Shown: piece after piece, positions 1 through 11,657 of the stretch
How the letters are laid out: every line of letters begins with the position of its first letter
How positions within the stretch are numbered: position 1 is the first letter of the stretch
Assembly (NCBI GenBank): GCA_030407005.1
Contig: JAUDYN010000008.1
Coordinates: 186,001-250,000, forward strand
Direction: 5' to 3'
DNA length: 64,000 bases
Source of the DNA: Desarmillaria ectypa
Lineage: Eukaryota > Basidiomycota > Agaricomycetes > Agaricales > Physalacriaceae
Translations under genes and position numbers: made by a program
The notes under the pieces: model-generated
Told to the model about the DNA's origin: nothing
Databases searched by the model: none
What the model saw: the letters and a program-made list of their open reading frames with translations, nothing else

Positions 1-739
1 GCTGATATTATGTCTGACTCCGATCTCGTAAATTTGACAGCAAGCTCTTCCTTTATTTCGTTCACCAATCCATCTACTAATATCCTCATAGCCTCCAATG
101 CATTTAAAGTTCTCAGCTGACTTATCCAACGTAATTTTATCATAGCCCACGAAAGCAGCGCGAACGTGTTGACGAAGGCCGTTGGTGTTCCTCTTCTATT
201 AGAAAATGGTATAGCATGAATGGTGAGAGGCATACGGATAGGGTGCAAAGAAAGTCGTCTCCCTTGAGTGTAGGTAAACCTACCGTACGGGAAGCAGAAA
301 TACGTGAGACATTGATATCTAAGTCAGTCAGCACATCCGCTATGATATCAAACGCGTCCCGAAACGGTCCGCATCTCTCATCATTTTATTCGCATCATAT
401 TGTTCACTGATGTGTGTTTGATAAGCCCATCATATTGCTGCTAAGTCGGTTTTTCATGGTTTAGTCGGTGTCAGGCTGAAAGCTGATCATACAGCAACGG
501 CACGTGTCAATAACACCGACCATCCATGGATTTAAATGACACATAGATCATGTGTACTGGATGATATACACAATAATATCCTATCCGGCGTGATGGCGAG
601 ACTGCATCAGTGGCGAAGGCAGTGAAGGCAGTGAGGGTAGTGATGCGGAAGAATCAAAATGATCATAAATATCACTCCTACGCGAGCGGTAAGAGGGTGG
701 TCGAGAGCCACTATACGTGAACTCCATCTGTTCATCCAT
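1..739. other. no gene recognised
   Basis: Only short overlapping open frames of up to about 64 codons occur here, with no recognisable motif, start context or splice pattern. I see no RNA gene or repeat boundary. Confidence 0.5.
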
Positions 740-1147
740 TTACCTTATATGATTTTTCAGAGACAAAGCCTCCTGTCGTAGCTGTTCAATCTCCTCTTCA
801 TATGCATTTTGAGAAGGCTGGGATAGCCTTCGCGGGAGGGGAGACGACTCAGATTCAAGAGATTCGATGCATCCGGCCGGCGTGGAAGATGTTATGATGG
901 GGGTGATGATTGGGTTGGGCACTGGAGTTGGCCCTGGGTCAACATCATTGCTAGCGTTGTTACTAGGCCTGTTGCGATATTTTCTTCTTCGGCAGAGGAT
1001 GAGAAGCAAAACAAGGATAGCAGCAGGAGTTAAGGACCCGGTGATACTTCCAGCGATTACTGCTGGATTTGCTTTACTAACAGAGTTGGTACCTGCTGAA
1101 CTAGAGGTTTTGTAAGAGAAAACGTTGCCCTCGACATTGCATTTCAC
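740..1147 (-). pseudogene. C-terminal exon of a single-pass membrane protein, possibly a gene relic
   Basis: The frame encodes a Ser/Thr-rich stretch, then one hydrophobic segment (around ITGSLTPAAILVLLLILC) followed by a basic stop-transfer run RRRKYR. A Pro/Ser-rich cytosolic tail follows, ending in an acidic coiled coil around EEEIEQLRQEALSLKNH. This layout is common in Agaricomycete proteins with a secreted N-terminal part, one membrane helix and a short tail. There is no in-frame ATG at the 5' end; TGA and TAA lie just upstream in frame, so the piece must be a downstream exon or a remnant. I could not find a convincing signal-peptide exon upstream. Function is unknown. Confidence 0.4.
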
Positions 1148-2240
1148 TTATCAAGAGGCCTGAAAAGAGGCGGTAGGACCAGAAAGAGCAGTGGTCCACG
1201 TCAGTATTCTATCATAAAATGTGAAGACATGTCAAATGGGTGCTGCATCGAAAAAAAAATTGACTTGGTAGACCTGGTGCTTGAAATAGTACTGAGCTAA
1301 TCATTGAGAGTATTGATAAAACTTACTCTGTAGTAACAGTAAGGATTGATGCGGTTTGAATGCTTTGGATAGTTGTTAGAGCAAATGCCCCATCTTGATG
1401 AAAAATGTATCATTAATTGGATGTTATATTGAGAAGATGATGCCCTATGATAGTGCAATGATCATCTAAGCCATGATTGCCATGCTATCATGTTTAAGAG
1501 GGATGGTTCATGAGTCAGTACTGAAGAGATTATTACTGAAGAGGTCAAAGTAATTCTTACAAACCTTATAGCAGTGCCAATTGGAATCGTGACACTCACT
1601 GTGGCAAGATTGACTGGGCACACAAGGAGATCTGAGATGATTTCAGAGTGAAGGAGAATGTACTGAGGTTGGGTCACTGAAGAATGTGACGAAAGAAGCT
1701 AGATGGACCTATGAGTAAGGGATATGACCAGAGCTTAGAATGACCCACTACAACTGAACATTTATATGCAATGACTAGGTCTATTTGGCAACTATGCCTA
1801 TGTGATGAGGGTGAATACACTGATCATCTAGAAGTTACTGATTGACCACATAGATCAAAGGGATTCTATATAGGCCCATGGCACTAGTAAAGATCCTATG
1901 CCATCCAGAAGCCATTCCATGATGCATACCCAGGCCTCGGGAGTTTAGTGTATTGACATGTTTATTCCACAGAGGATGAAATCATCCAGTATGGGAGAGA
2001 TCAAATTAAATCATTGAAGTGGGGGTCATGAAGGAGCTAGATATCAGGATATGATCCTTGAACTGACTGTTGTTAGATGATGAGTGCTCTTTTTTGGAGT
2101 GATATACATAGCACAAGCAACTGACTATTTGAACACATATCCTCATGCTGAATGATACCAGCTCACAGTCATTAAGCTTAGAGCAATCTATAACTTGAAC
2201 TAAGGCCTGCTGTGCAAGAGTAATTACTTTGCTTACCAAG
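1148..2240. other. no gene recognised upstream of Copia-A
   Basis: This AT-rich stretch has only short ORFs without family features. It may contain upstream exons of the membrane-protein relic, but none could be supported. Confidence 0.4.
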
Positions 2241-2245
2241 GTCCC

Positions 2246-2455
2246 TGTTGGGATAGCAATCCTGAGCAAGTACTAGAATGTACTTGAAGGATTGGCTTAC
2301 TCAGCAGGATCAACTTTGGACTGTAAAAGTGGACATACATAGTATTTCATAGTAAGTTCTAGAAGTAGTACAACATGTATTTAAGTAGGACAACTCTTGC
2401 TTGAGAGGCAGTATTTTATCATCCTTTCTATATTCTCCTCACTCTCATTGCAACA
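2246..2455 (+). repeat. Copia-A 5' LTR
   Basis: This is a 210-bp direct repeat of 8058-8267, bounded by TGTTGGGATAG and CAACA. It contains a TATTTAAG box-like element. The primer binding site follows immediately. Confidence 0.93.
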
Positions 2456-2477
2456 GGTTATGGGCCCCAGCCCTAAC
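2456..2477 (+). promoter_or_regulatory. Primer binding site complementary to the anticodon arm of initiator tRNA-Met
   Basis: Directly after the LTR lies GGTTATGGGCCC. Its complement GGGCCCAUAACC matches the anticodon stem-loop of eukaryotic initiator tRNA-Met rather than a tRNA 3' end. Drosophila copia is known to prime from an internally cleaved half of this tRNA, so the same half-tRNA priming is inferred. The identical core is found in Copia-B at 52035. Confidence 0.75.
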
Positions 2478-2539
2478 TGAACTACTTACATCATCACCAA
2501 CTTTGCACTCTTATACTTTACATACACACATAGAACCAA

Positions 2540-4756
2540 ATGGATAGCCAGTCCATGTATAGTATTGAACCCCTTAAGGGCCCAGAAAACTACCCAACAT
2601 GGAAAGTCAAGATAATCAATATACTAACTGATTTAGGTCTAATTGACTATGCTGATGGAAGCTCTGTGGCCCCAGCAGAAGTGGCACTGGTGGCAGATTG
2701 GAAGAAGAGTGATAGGAAGACTCTTTCAACAATAAGGCTATGAGTTTCAGATGGCCTGCTGGTGTATATTGCTGGTTCTAAGACTTTAGCAGAAGCCTGG
2801 AAAGCTCTGAAGGATATGTATGAGCCAAGGGGACCCATGGGAATTGTCCTTGTGAGAAGAAAATTCTTTAGAGCTCAGTGTGAAGAAGGAGGAAATATAG
2901 AGGAGCATATTAGGACTATGAGGTCCTAGCAGAAGGAGTTGGCATCCCTTAAGCAGACTGTTGAGGAGGAGGACTTCTCAATCACACTGCTCACATCACT
3001 TCCAGAATCATGGAATTCATTTATTTCATCAGTGGACACTGCAGACTTGAAGGATTCATACAAATTGATTTCTCAAATTCTCTAAGAAGATATCCAATTG
3101 CAGGAAAAGACTTCTGACCTAATGACAACACTTGTGGCACATGGCAAGAAGAAGTTTAACCCAAAAATCACATGTTATGGATGTGGAGAAACTGGCCACA
3201 TTAAGACCAATTGCTCAAATGGGAAGAAGAATTCTGGGAATCAATGGAAGAGGAAAGGGAAGAGCCAGACTCAGACACATGTTACCAAGTCAGATTCTGA
3301 TGAAGAAGATTATGCATTTTGGGCAAAAGACACCACACCTACTGCACTTGCAGGGTCATTATGGATTGGGGACTCAGGCACCATCAAGCATATAGTCAAG
3401 AATAGATTGCATTTTTCTGACTATGTTGAGACCCTGGGACATGAAGTTATTGGTGTAGGAAAGTCAAAAGGCTTGGGAAGAGGAACAGTTAGGATTAAAA
3501 TGGTTGAAGGAGGGAAGACCACTGCAGTCACTCTAAAAGACTGTATTCATTGCCCTGAAGCACCATTCAATCTTATATCATTAGGGCATATTATGGATGC
3601 TGGGTTTGAAATCAAATTCAAAGAATCTCAAATGGATATTATCTTACCACATAGTAAAAGGATTGGCCATAGAGATAAGATATTGAAGCTGTATAGCCTA
3701 GATATTATTGTGCCAGAAATAACCCAGGCCCATGTGACAAAACCAGCCTGATCATGGCAGAAGTGGCATCAGGTAATGGGCCACTTGAACATGGGATCAG
3801 TAAAGAGACTATTTAGGAAGAAAATAGTCAAGGGAATGGATGTGGATAAGTCAGCAGTGCCCCAGAAGGATTGTGAAGCCTGCATACAGGCCAAACATCA
3901 TGCTGAGCCATTTCTGCAAGAAGCTGAAAGGAATTATGCTGAAATAGGTAAAATGTCATTTTTAGACTTATGGGGGCCAGCCCAAACTCAGGGTATCCAT
4001 GGAGAAAGATATTATATAAGCTTCACAGATGGGAAATCCCAGAGGACAATGTTGTATTTTTTGAAGTTGAAATAGGGCACAGAAATCCAAAAGAAGATTC
4101 AGCAGTATCAAAAATATATCAAAATCCACACTGGAAGGGATCTGAAGTTTATGAGGATTGATAATAGGAAGGAATATATCAATGAGAAGGTGAAGGAATA
4201 CCTCCAGAGCAATGGCATCCAGTTGGAACTGACTGCCACATATTCTCCATCCCAAAATGGAGTCACCAAGAGAGTCAATCAGACTCTTGTGGAGCATGCT
4301 TGTGCCATGCTAGAAGAACATCATCTGCTGAAATTTTTATGGCCTGAGGCAGTGGCATATGCCACATATTTGAAAAACTGATCACCAACCAGGGCCATCA
4401 GAAATGATCTAACCCTAGAAGAAGTGTTTTGTGAAACAAAACCAGACATTTTAACACTCCAGGAATTTGGAACAAAGTGCTGGATGTTGCAACAGGATAA
4501 CAAAAGGTCAAAACTCAACCTGAAATCAAGGGAATTTATCTTCACAGGTCTTACAGATGGATCAAGAGCCTGGAGATACTATAACTCACAGACTAGGCAG
4601 ATTCAGACCTCAAGAAATGTTATATTCTCTGAAGAGAGCATTCTAAATGCTAACAATGATGAATACATTGTCCCATCCTCCACTGCTCAAGGGGAAGTCA
4701 GGGAGCAAAGTCAAGCAGATTCTGGATGGAAATGATGATATTTTGGACAAATTCAC
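2540..4756 (+). pseudogene. Copia-A gag-pol, 5' part (gag, protease, integrase), broken
   Basis: The reading begins at an ATG (MDSQSMYSIEPLKGPENYP) with a gag domain of the UBN2/retrotran_gag type. It then shows a zinc knuckle CYGCGETGHIKTNC (CX2CX4HX4C), an aspartic protease motif WIGDSGT, and an integrase. The integrase has a WHQVMGHLNMGS pre-integrase region, a DLWGPAQT catalytic-Asp region and a YSPSQNGV motif. In-frame stops occur around 2743, 2926, 3083, 3748, 4075 and 4379. Most fit single C-to-T changes from CGA, CAG or CAA. The frame is then cut by an insertion. Confidence 0.88.
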
Positions 4757-6231
4757 AGGTGCCGATGATATGCCGTCTACGCATTCACACCTAGATTTTG
4801 CGATTTTGTAACAATACTATTGCACATCTATCCTATACTAGTGATACATAGAGGACTATAGCTGAGGCTTCGAGCTGATAGTTAAAAGCAGTAAGCAACT
4901 GGTAGAGCCAGGACTTAGATGCAACACCATTAGTGGGTTAAATCTACCAGCCGGCCAGACTAGTAACTCGAATGCTAGTAGGACTAAGTGAAATACAGCC
5001 ACTAGCAAACGAAGGATGCTACTAGCACACAAAAACCAGGAGCAGAGTACACAGATCTCATCAAGTTCTGTCACTAGCAGCCCAGACTGGGCATAAACGC
5101 CTAAGTCAGGATAACTAGTCACATGGCAATCTTGAAACAGGACTTAGAAATAAATTAGGAATGGATTAACCTTGAGCCCAGATCTGACTATTTCAATATA
5201 GATCTCTTATGATCGATGCTAGTGGAGCCGGACTGCACCCTCGATCATGATCGGATAGCTGTTACAGGCACCAATATCCAGATATCCATATAACCGCATT
5301 ACTAGGGCCTGTAGTTGGGCCAAGGGTGCGGAAAGACCAACTGTGGAGTCTCTAGACCGAATATTTGAAAATAAAACAGACTAGACTGACTATTGTGTGA
5401 TTATTCACCATTATTTGTGACTAGCCAAGAAATCCTTACCAATATACCCTATACCCAGATGATATTTATAGTTTTGCCTCAGTAGTATATAAGTAGTGGG
5501 ATGGGTGCTCGTGCAAAGCAGGCAAGCCATCCCTGCAGTTGAGCCCTCACTGGTAGTAACTGGTGTCCCCAATTAAAGGCTTTTGTGCTTAACCTCGACG
5601 AAGTGATTAATAGTTGCTAAGTCACCCATAGAATTGCATTGAATTGAAGTCCATTAGAGTCACTGTTGTGTCCTGCAAAGGTCCGGAGTGTTTTGAAGTT
5701 AGTTCAAGCAAAGTTCTCGGAGTTATAGTTTATTCTTAGGCCAAGAGCGCCACTAGTTAGCCAAGAGTGCAGCTAGTCAAGTGTTTATCACTTGTAGGAA
5801 GCAGTATAGGGCCAAGAGTGCCATCAGTTTATTCTTAGGCCAAGAGCGCCACTAGTCAGCCAAGAGTGTGACTGGTCAAGTGTTTATCACTTGTAGGAAG
5901 CAGTATAGGGCCAAGAGCGCCACCAGCCTGAAGCCATTTCAGTCAGAACGAGTGCAGTAGCTCAAACCAAGTCACTCTTATCCAATTGTGTCTTACCCAC
6001 CCCACTAGTACGAGTAGTACTTTGTATAAACTCACTAGTAACGAATAAAACGTCTTAAAGACAATTGTACTTGATTATTGAAGTCTGCAGAGTGCTTCCA
6101 TCATACTCGAAACTGCCCGAATTCAATATTGGTGATTAAGTGTAGAGTAGTAAGAGGTTTAGTGTGATTGGTGTTCATTGCCATTCCCTAATTCTTTTGT
6201 CACTCGCCGTTACCAAGCACATCACCGGGAA
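4757..6231. mobile_element. Sequence inserted into Copia-A pol (LTR-like or non-autonomous element)
   Basis: This block interrupts the copia frame between integrase and reverse transcriptase and is richer in CpG than the surrounding element. It has no long ORF but does have a TATATAAG box near 5487, an AATAAA-type signal near 6044 and an internal 99-bp tandem duplication. Its ends carry imperfect inverted sequences (CCGATGATATGC and, reversed, CCGGTGATGTGC). An inner pair TGTAAC (4807) and GTTAC (6213) could instead mark a gypsy-type solo LTR. I found no clear target duplication, so the exact ends and class are uncertain. Confidence 0.55.
5728..5925. repeat. Two tandem copies of a 99-bp unit
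   Basis: The unit starting GTTTATTCTTAGGCCAAGAG occurs at 5728 and again at 5827 with only scattered differences. It contains subrepeats of the form GCCAAGAG(C/T)GCCA and a GTGTTTATCAC palindrome-like core. Confidence 0.8.
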
Positions 6232-8050
6232 TGCTGAAACAAAAGGGGAAATGCCCCTTGATGACCTGGCAACCAAATCAAAGTTACCTGTATGGCATGG
6301 GAAGGTGATTCAGCCATGTGACAAATCAGTCCAGATTGCATCAGTGGCCCCACCAAGTTACCGGTTCCTTAATAATCCAGCCTCATAAGGCATGAAATTG
6401 CTAGAGAAGCAGCACAAAGTAACAAAGGAACCACTGGAGACTGCAAATATTGCAGTAGAATATGCATGTGTGGGGGAGACTGCAGATAACCTTAGTGATG
6501 AGCCATTAAGCCTTGAAGAAGCTAAAACAAGGCCAGATTGGCATCATTGGAAGAAAGCAATGGATAAAGAATATAATCTATTGACTTCTCTAGGCACATG
6601 GTAGCTGGAAGAATTACCTCAGGATAGATCACTTGTTGATTGCAAGTGGATCTACAGGCTGAAAAGAGATAGTGATGGGAAAATCACCAGGCACAAAGCC
6701 AGACTCATTGCAAAAGGATTTTTACAGAAACCTAGAATTGATTTCTTTGAGACATATGCACCTGTAGTTAGGCTGGACACATTCTGCCTACTTATGGCCA
6801 TTGCCACACAAAGAAACCTGATTATTCATGGAATGGATGTCATTAGAGCCTACTTAAATGGAAAGCTGAATAAATCTATTTATATGGCACAGCCACCTGA
6901 ATATTCTGATGGGAGTGGCAAGGTGGCACACCTCAAGTTGATATTATATGGACTCAAGCAATCTGGCCAAGTTTGGAATGAGAAATTAAATACTACCTTT
7001 TTGGGACTCAGATGCATGAGATTAATTAGCAATCAATGTGTGTATATCAGACAGATGGATTCTGGTCCTACAATTGTAGCTGTGCATGTAGACAACCTGA
7101 CACTACTTGCCCCAGATGATGAAACCATGTCTATTATGAAAAAAGAGCTTAAGAAGAAGCTAAGTGTTACAGACATGGGGGAGATTCAATATATATTGGG
7201 CATGAAGATAGACAGGAATTGGGAGAAGGGTACTATTACCTTATCCCAGAAGGCATATATTCTGAAGGTACTCGAATGAATGGGTATGAAAGACTGCAAA
7301 CTAGTCAAAATGCCTATAGACCCAAATGTATGGCTAGAGAAAATCCCTGAAGATGATTCCTAGAGTGCTGACACAGCCACCAGGCAATATTACCATACTG
7401 GTGTCAGATCTCTGATGTATGCAGCCAATGGATCTTAACCTGATATTGCACATGCTGTCACAGAATTAAGCAAATATGTACAAAATCCAGCCACTGAGCA
7501 TGTCACAGCTCTGAAACAAGTTTGCCATTACTTGAAGGGGACTCTGGATTTTGGAATCACATATGGAGGAACTACAAATGAACTGATACCCTACTCAGAT
7601 TCAGACTGGGGAGAGGACAGGACAGATAGAAGATCAACATCTGGTTATGTCTGTACCTATGCAGGGGGAGCTGTTACTTAGAGTTCAAAGAAACAGCCTA
7701 CTGTAGCTCTATCCACTATGGAGGCTAAATATATGGCCCTTTTGCAAACAACCTAAGAAGTAATATGGTTGCAGGCAATTTTAACTGAATTAGGATTGCC
7801 ACCTGGTGGTGCAATCACTATTTTTGTTGACAATCAGTCAGCAATCAAATTCACTGAGAACCCTGTATTCCATATGTGATCAAAGCACATAGATATACAA
7901 CATCACTTCATTCATGAGCACATGGCTTCAAATGAAGTCAAAGTTCAGCACTGCACATCAGAGGAGAACTTAGCAGATATATTCACTAAAGGGCTACCAA
8001 GACCATTATATGAATATCTATCTGCAGGTATTCTAGGAGCTCGGAATTGA
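6232..8050 (+). pseudogene. Copia-A gag-pol, 3' part (reverse transcriptase, RNase H), broken
   Basis: The reverse transcriptase shows DVIRAYLNGKLNKSIYMAQP, LYGLKQSG and a degenerate catalytic box HVDNLTLLA in place of YVDD. RNase H shows a STSGYV region, SSKKQPTVALST and a DIFTKGLPRP-like tail, ending at TGA 8048-8050. Stops at about 6602, 7277, 7360, 7437, 7680, 7754 and 7878 each lie where a copia protein would have Gln, Arg or Trp. A polypurine tract GAATTGAGGGGGAG precedes the 3' LTR. Confidence 0.87.
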
Positions 8051-8057
8051 GGGGGAG

Positions 8058-8267
8058 TGTTGGGATAGCAATTCTGAGCAAGTACTAGAATGTACTCAAA
8101 GGATTGGCTTACTCAGCAGAATCAACTTTGGACCACAAAAGTGGATATACATAGTATTTCATAGTAAGTTCTAGAAGTAGTACAACATGTATTTAAGTAG
8201 GACACCTCTTGCTTGAGAGGCAGTATTTTACCATCCTTTCTATGTTCTCCTCACTCTTGCTACAACA
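8058..8267 (+). repeat. Copia-A 3' LTR
   Basis: This is a 210-bp direct repeat of 2246-2455, preceded by a polypurine tract and followed by the GTCCC target duplication. Confidence 0.93.
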
Positions 8268-8281
8268 GTCCCTGTTGTTTG

Positions 8282-8749
8282 TGTTGCGAAAAATGGGGGA
8301 TGAATAGATCAGTTCATTCCCAGTTAGTACATGCATAGTGTCAAGCTAATAATATTGCACTTAGCTGAGCTCTGTAAATGCATGCAGATTGTTGGGATTT
8401 TGCTGGAAAGTTCTAGAAGGAGCAATCTGGCATCATGCCAAGAGTTCATGAGTAAGCAAGAGAGTCATAGAAAGTTGTAGTACATTCTAGATTCTAGTGC
8501 AAAGTAGTATGAATATGAGCTCTGTAGGAGCCATAGAATAACAATTTCTTTACATCTGGCTTTACTAGCCTAGAGTCTACCCTGTGCAATACCCAGGATT
8601 CCAACACAGATGTACACTACTGTACCTACTTATATACTAAATGCTAATTTACTAGAATCTTCTACAACTTTCCTAATATTTCTCTCTTAATCAGCAAGTT
8701 CAGCATGATACTGGATTGCCATCATCTCGGCTCAACTCAAATTCCAACA
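8282..8749 (-). repeat. Solo LTR, family B, interrupted by a second solo LTR
   Basis: The ends are TGTTG and CCAACA with a perfect 5-bp duplication GTTTG at 8277-8281 and 8750-8754. Without the nested 8390-8606 piece it is about 246 bp and matches the repeats at 28522-28769 and 49034-49282. The minus orientation is chosen because that strand starts TGTTGGAATTTG; the true transcriptional direction is unproven. Confidence 0.85.
8390..8606 (+). repeat. Nested solo LTR, family C (217 bp)
   Basis: It begins TGTTGGGATTTTGC and ends ATTCCAACA, with a perfect duplication CAGAT at 8385-8389 and 8607-8611. The uninterrupted copy at 49034-49282 provides the empty site, which confirms the insertion boundaries. 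Confidence 0.88.
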
Positions 8750-8754
8750 GTTTG

Positions 8755-9483
8755 AAAATATAAATACCTCACTTAGTATATCAAACAAGAAACATGGCCA
8801 GTGGCATATCACCAGCATTTCAGCCCAGCAATGTCAATGGTACTGAAATTTTACTTATGATCATGGCCTTCCATGATGGCACAAGAATATCTCTGGTCTT
8901 CAATGATATAGAACTCTCAACTAGAACATTATATAAGTCCCATCATCCAACTTGAAAGTCAAGTGTCAAATTGACCAAGACTCCACTTGAAAAGTGCGAC
9001 TCTGATCACTGCTACTGACAAGATCTATGTGAAGAAAATGAGGAATTGAAAAAAAAAACCCAAAAAAATCTCCCTTTGAACTCCCTGTCCCTTATTATCA
9101 CATTGTGCTAACAGATGCCCTGCCTTCCATTACTATGCTGTGAGTTTTAAATAAAGGCTCTGTTGCTGTTATTCCCACAACTGAAAACTATTAAAGCAAA
9201 GTATCGTAGTCATCAATCAATGATGGCCAGCTGGTGAGCGAGGCGCGGTACTGCCAACCTGATCATTGTCATATGATCGCGATCGGACCACGTGTCGCGC
9301 TCCTCCGTACTTCCTCCATCCCTCCTTCCAGCTTCACCCTCATACATGTATGACGGCCACTGCGATATAACATAATGGTAAAAAGACAGGGGGAAAGTCC
9401 AGGTGCTGTCATTATCCTTGCAAAGTGAATGGAAGGACCCAAGTGTTGATTCGTGGCGGGGCAGCTTTGTTCTCGGATTCCTT
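8755..9483. other. intergenic, nothing recognised
   Basis: This is AT-rich sequence with short ORFs only. The part near 9300-9480 could be the body of a tRNA-derived repeat headed by the tRNA-like sequence that follows on the minus strand. Confidence 0.4.
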
Positions 9484-9575
9484 TTCTTAATTGGGACTTG
9501 AACCCAACACCTCCCGCACATGATCAGCCCAAGAAATGCTAAGCGGGCGTGATAAACCATCTACACCATGTGCCC
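9484..9575 (-). tRNA. tRNA-Ala(AGC)-like sequence with possible intron; pseudo-tRNA or SINE head
   Basis: On the minus strand a good A box (TGGTGTAGATGG) is followed by an anticodon stem CCCGC/GCGGG enclosing TTAGCA plus an extra insert of about 18 nt. A perfect T arm (TTGGG-TTCAAGT-CCCAA) with a B box comes next. The anticodon would be AGC. The acceptor fails: the 5' strand GGGCACA faces TTAAGAA instead of a complement. A functional tRNA is therefore unlikely; a pseudogene or SINE promoter head fits better. Confidence 0.5.
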
Positions 9576-10591
9576 ATAAAATGTATTGAACTCCTATGCA
9601 TGAGATACTTATCCGTGGTATTTAGAAAATTTATAGGCATTTAACCGAACTGCTCTCAAATATTGGCCAAAATTAGACGAGCGAGCGTCTGCAATCGCTG
9701 ATATTCTATGACCACTGTAGGGCTAAGGTCAGATGTGGCGCCGCTACAAGACGGGAGGAGAAAAAGCGACTCGAACATCGAGCTTTCTCAGCGATGCCGA
9801 GAGGTAATATGCACACCGATAGGCTCGTCATTGACGACATGTAGAAGGCAGCGGCTGGGCCTCATGTTGCTACCAGCATCTCACCATGATCCTATGAACG
9901 CCCGTCAATACAGCCATGATGAACAATTTCCCCGCTCGATGAGATACATACGTCATAGCGGAAGCAATAATACCATTTCTCCACGTTCTCCGTTAGCATT
10001 AGGGACAACGCTAGTGTTGGATTAGCGACTATTAGTGAGGGCTTCAGTTATCAGACGGTCATCTATGACTGCATGGTTCGGGAGGATGGACCAGAATGTT
10101 GACCGTGCCAGTTGTAGCACTGAAAGGACTCGGAGCGGACAACAAATGAAGTTGTATTAAGCAAGGCTGCAGTACAAGAGTACCAAGCTCCGTCTTTACG
10201 ACACCTTATGTCTCGAATCGAAGGCTACCATCTGAAAGTGAGAAAGAAGTATGTCCACCCAAGATCACCGAGTGCGCCGCTTCGACAAGCTGCACTGAGG
10301 ACCTCCAGAATCGATCCAAAATAATGCTAGATACTTCTGCAAAGAAAGTATATTTCGGAATACCTTTGCAGGTGTAAGTCTGCCAAATTGGACAGTCGCC
10401 CGGACTACGAGCGTCATACCTTGGGAGTCCCGAACAAATACGGTGAAGAAGAAAGGGCATCGGTCTTAGTTTTAGTCTGCGAGCAGCAGAAGCCAAGTGC
10501 TAGGACTGTTGTGCTCAACCTGAAAGCCCAGAACGGCATTTCCAACATTACTGGACTTCATTGATAGCTGCTTGTCGATATGTTGCGTAAC
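9576..10591. other. intergenic, nothing recognised
   Basis: Two open frames of about 100 codons (9708-10025 plus, 10206-10496 minus) lie here. Neither shows a domain, a membrane helix or splice-supported continuation, so I do not call them genes. Confidence 0.45.
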
Positions 10592-11214
10592 TTAGATTAT
10601 ATATATTACAGATGGCCAGGAGCTGTGAAACAATGAGAATTTTTTTGGGAAGAAAAAAAGAAATGCGTGCTTGAGTAGGCTAATAAGGACGAGAATAAGT
10701 GCACCGAAAAAGGGCACCCAGCTAGATATCTCTACATCAGCACTGTCGCACTGAAATACAATGCTTCAACTTACGTAGAAAAACTGAACCCGCCCGACCG
10801 AAACAGCTCCATTAACACCAGCGAGACAACCGTAGCACCGCATACCACGCCGAGGACACTGATGCCCAAGAACACCAGCAGCACAATCACCGCCAAAGTA
10901 ACTCTCGATCGCCGCGGGTTCAGTTTTCTCATCTCCGCAGACCTCAGCGGCACCAAGGCATACCCTTCCGACTCGTTAATTTGTTTATGCATACATCCTG
11001 GCGGGAGCAAGACATTGAGGAAAGCAATGGTAGCACAGACAATAAAGATAGGGGTGTAAAAAACAAAAGTCCAGTATAATGTGAAGCTGAATATTTGGCC
11101 ATAATTGCGGAGGTACACTGCGCCAGGCTGCTCGGCATCGTGGTTAGGAATTTCGAAGAATTCGAGGCTGGGGTCGTACAGCGACGGCCAGCTGGGCGTG
11201 TCGTCGCCGTCCAT
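10592..11214 (-). CDS. Small fungal multi-pass membrane protein, function unknown
   Basis: The ATG at 11214 starts a 440-nt first exon (to 10775). It encodes hydrophobic segments around FSFTLYWTFVFYTPIFIVCA and VTLAVIVLLVFLGISVLGVV, separated by a loop with a basic RRSR patch. A canonical GTAAGT donor opens a 53-nt intron ending CTAG at 10722. The next exon continues as a third helix around WVPFFGALILVLISLL, and the frame ends at TAA 10592. A 48-nt AT-rich stretch inside the last exon could be a GC-AG intron of length divisible by three; either reading stays in frame. The pattern fits a conserved fungal integral membrane family that I cannot name. It is divergently placed against nothing obvious and lies downstream of the SNG1-like gene. 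Confidence 0.65.
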
Positions 11215-11657
11215 GAAGAGTAATCACACTGCAAACGGAAAAATTTCAGTCATGCCGAAATAATCACGTGACTAAACGAGACCTGCTAGTCCCGGAATTG
11301 GAAAAATGGCGGGCAAGGTCAGTTTCAGGACGAGTTTCGTAATTTCCACCTGTTTTTTTTATTCATTTGCGGTCTGAATGGGTGTGACCCTACATTTGGT
11401 GCGGAGTTCACCATGCCGCGTCTGCCGACTGGCGACACCAGCGCGGGCCGATCTTTCCCGCCACAATGTCGAACTCATGTATAAAACGGAAAGAAATAAT
11501 GTGGCGCGTCCGACCGTCGTGTGTTAATGTCTAGTCTGTGATAGCTAAGATGATATTCTAAGAACCTATATTGTCCGGATAACGAGCTTATGAAGGCGAG
11601 AAAGTATATGGATAGTAATTCCAAAGGGCGACTGATGTAATAAATAGTGATCAGATG
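11215..11657. other. spacer between two minus-strand genes
   Basis: It probably holds the promoter of the small membrane protein and the 3' untranslated region of the SNG1-like gene. No motif stands out. Confidence 0.45.

Larger units (their letters stand above)
2241..8272 (+). mobile_element. Copia-A: full-length but degenerate Ty1/copia retrotransposon
   Basis: Two 210-bp LTRs beginning TGTTGGG and ending CAACA flank a gag-pol region. The whole is bounded by a perfect 5-bp target site duplication GTCCC (2241-2245 and 8268-8272). Domain order is gag with zinc knuckle, protease, integrase, reverse transcriptase, RNase H, which defines Ty1/copia. By eye the LTRs differ at about 15 of 210 positions, nearly all transitions, so the insertion is not recent. 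The coding region has many stop codons and a roughly 1.5-kb insertion between integrase and reverse transcriptase. The element cannot be autonomous. Confidence 0.93.

Noticed and set aside
10206..10496. 96-codon minus ORF as a gene
   Set aside because: No domain, helix or splice-supported continuation, and no conserved motif recognised.
10592..10774. 24-nt intron (GTAAGT to TTTCAG) at the end of the small membrane-protein gene
   Set aside because: Too short for a fungal intron; the 53-nt alternative ending CTAG gives a better continuation into a membrane helix.
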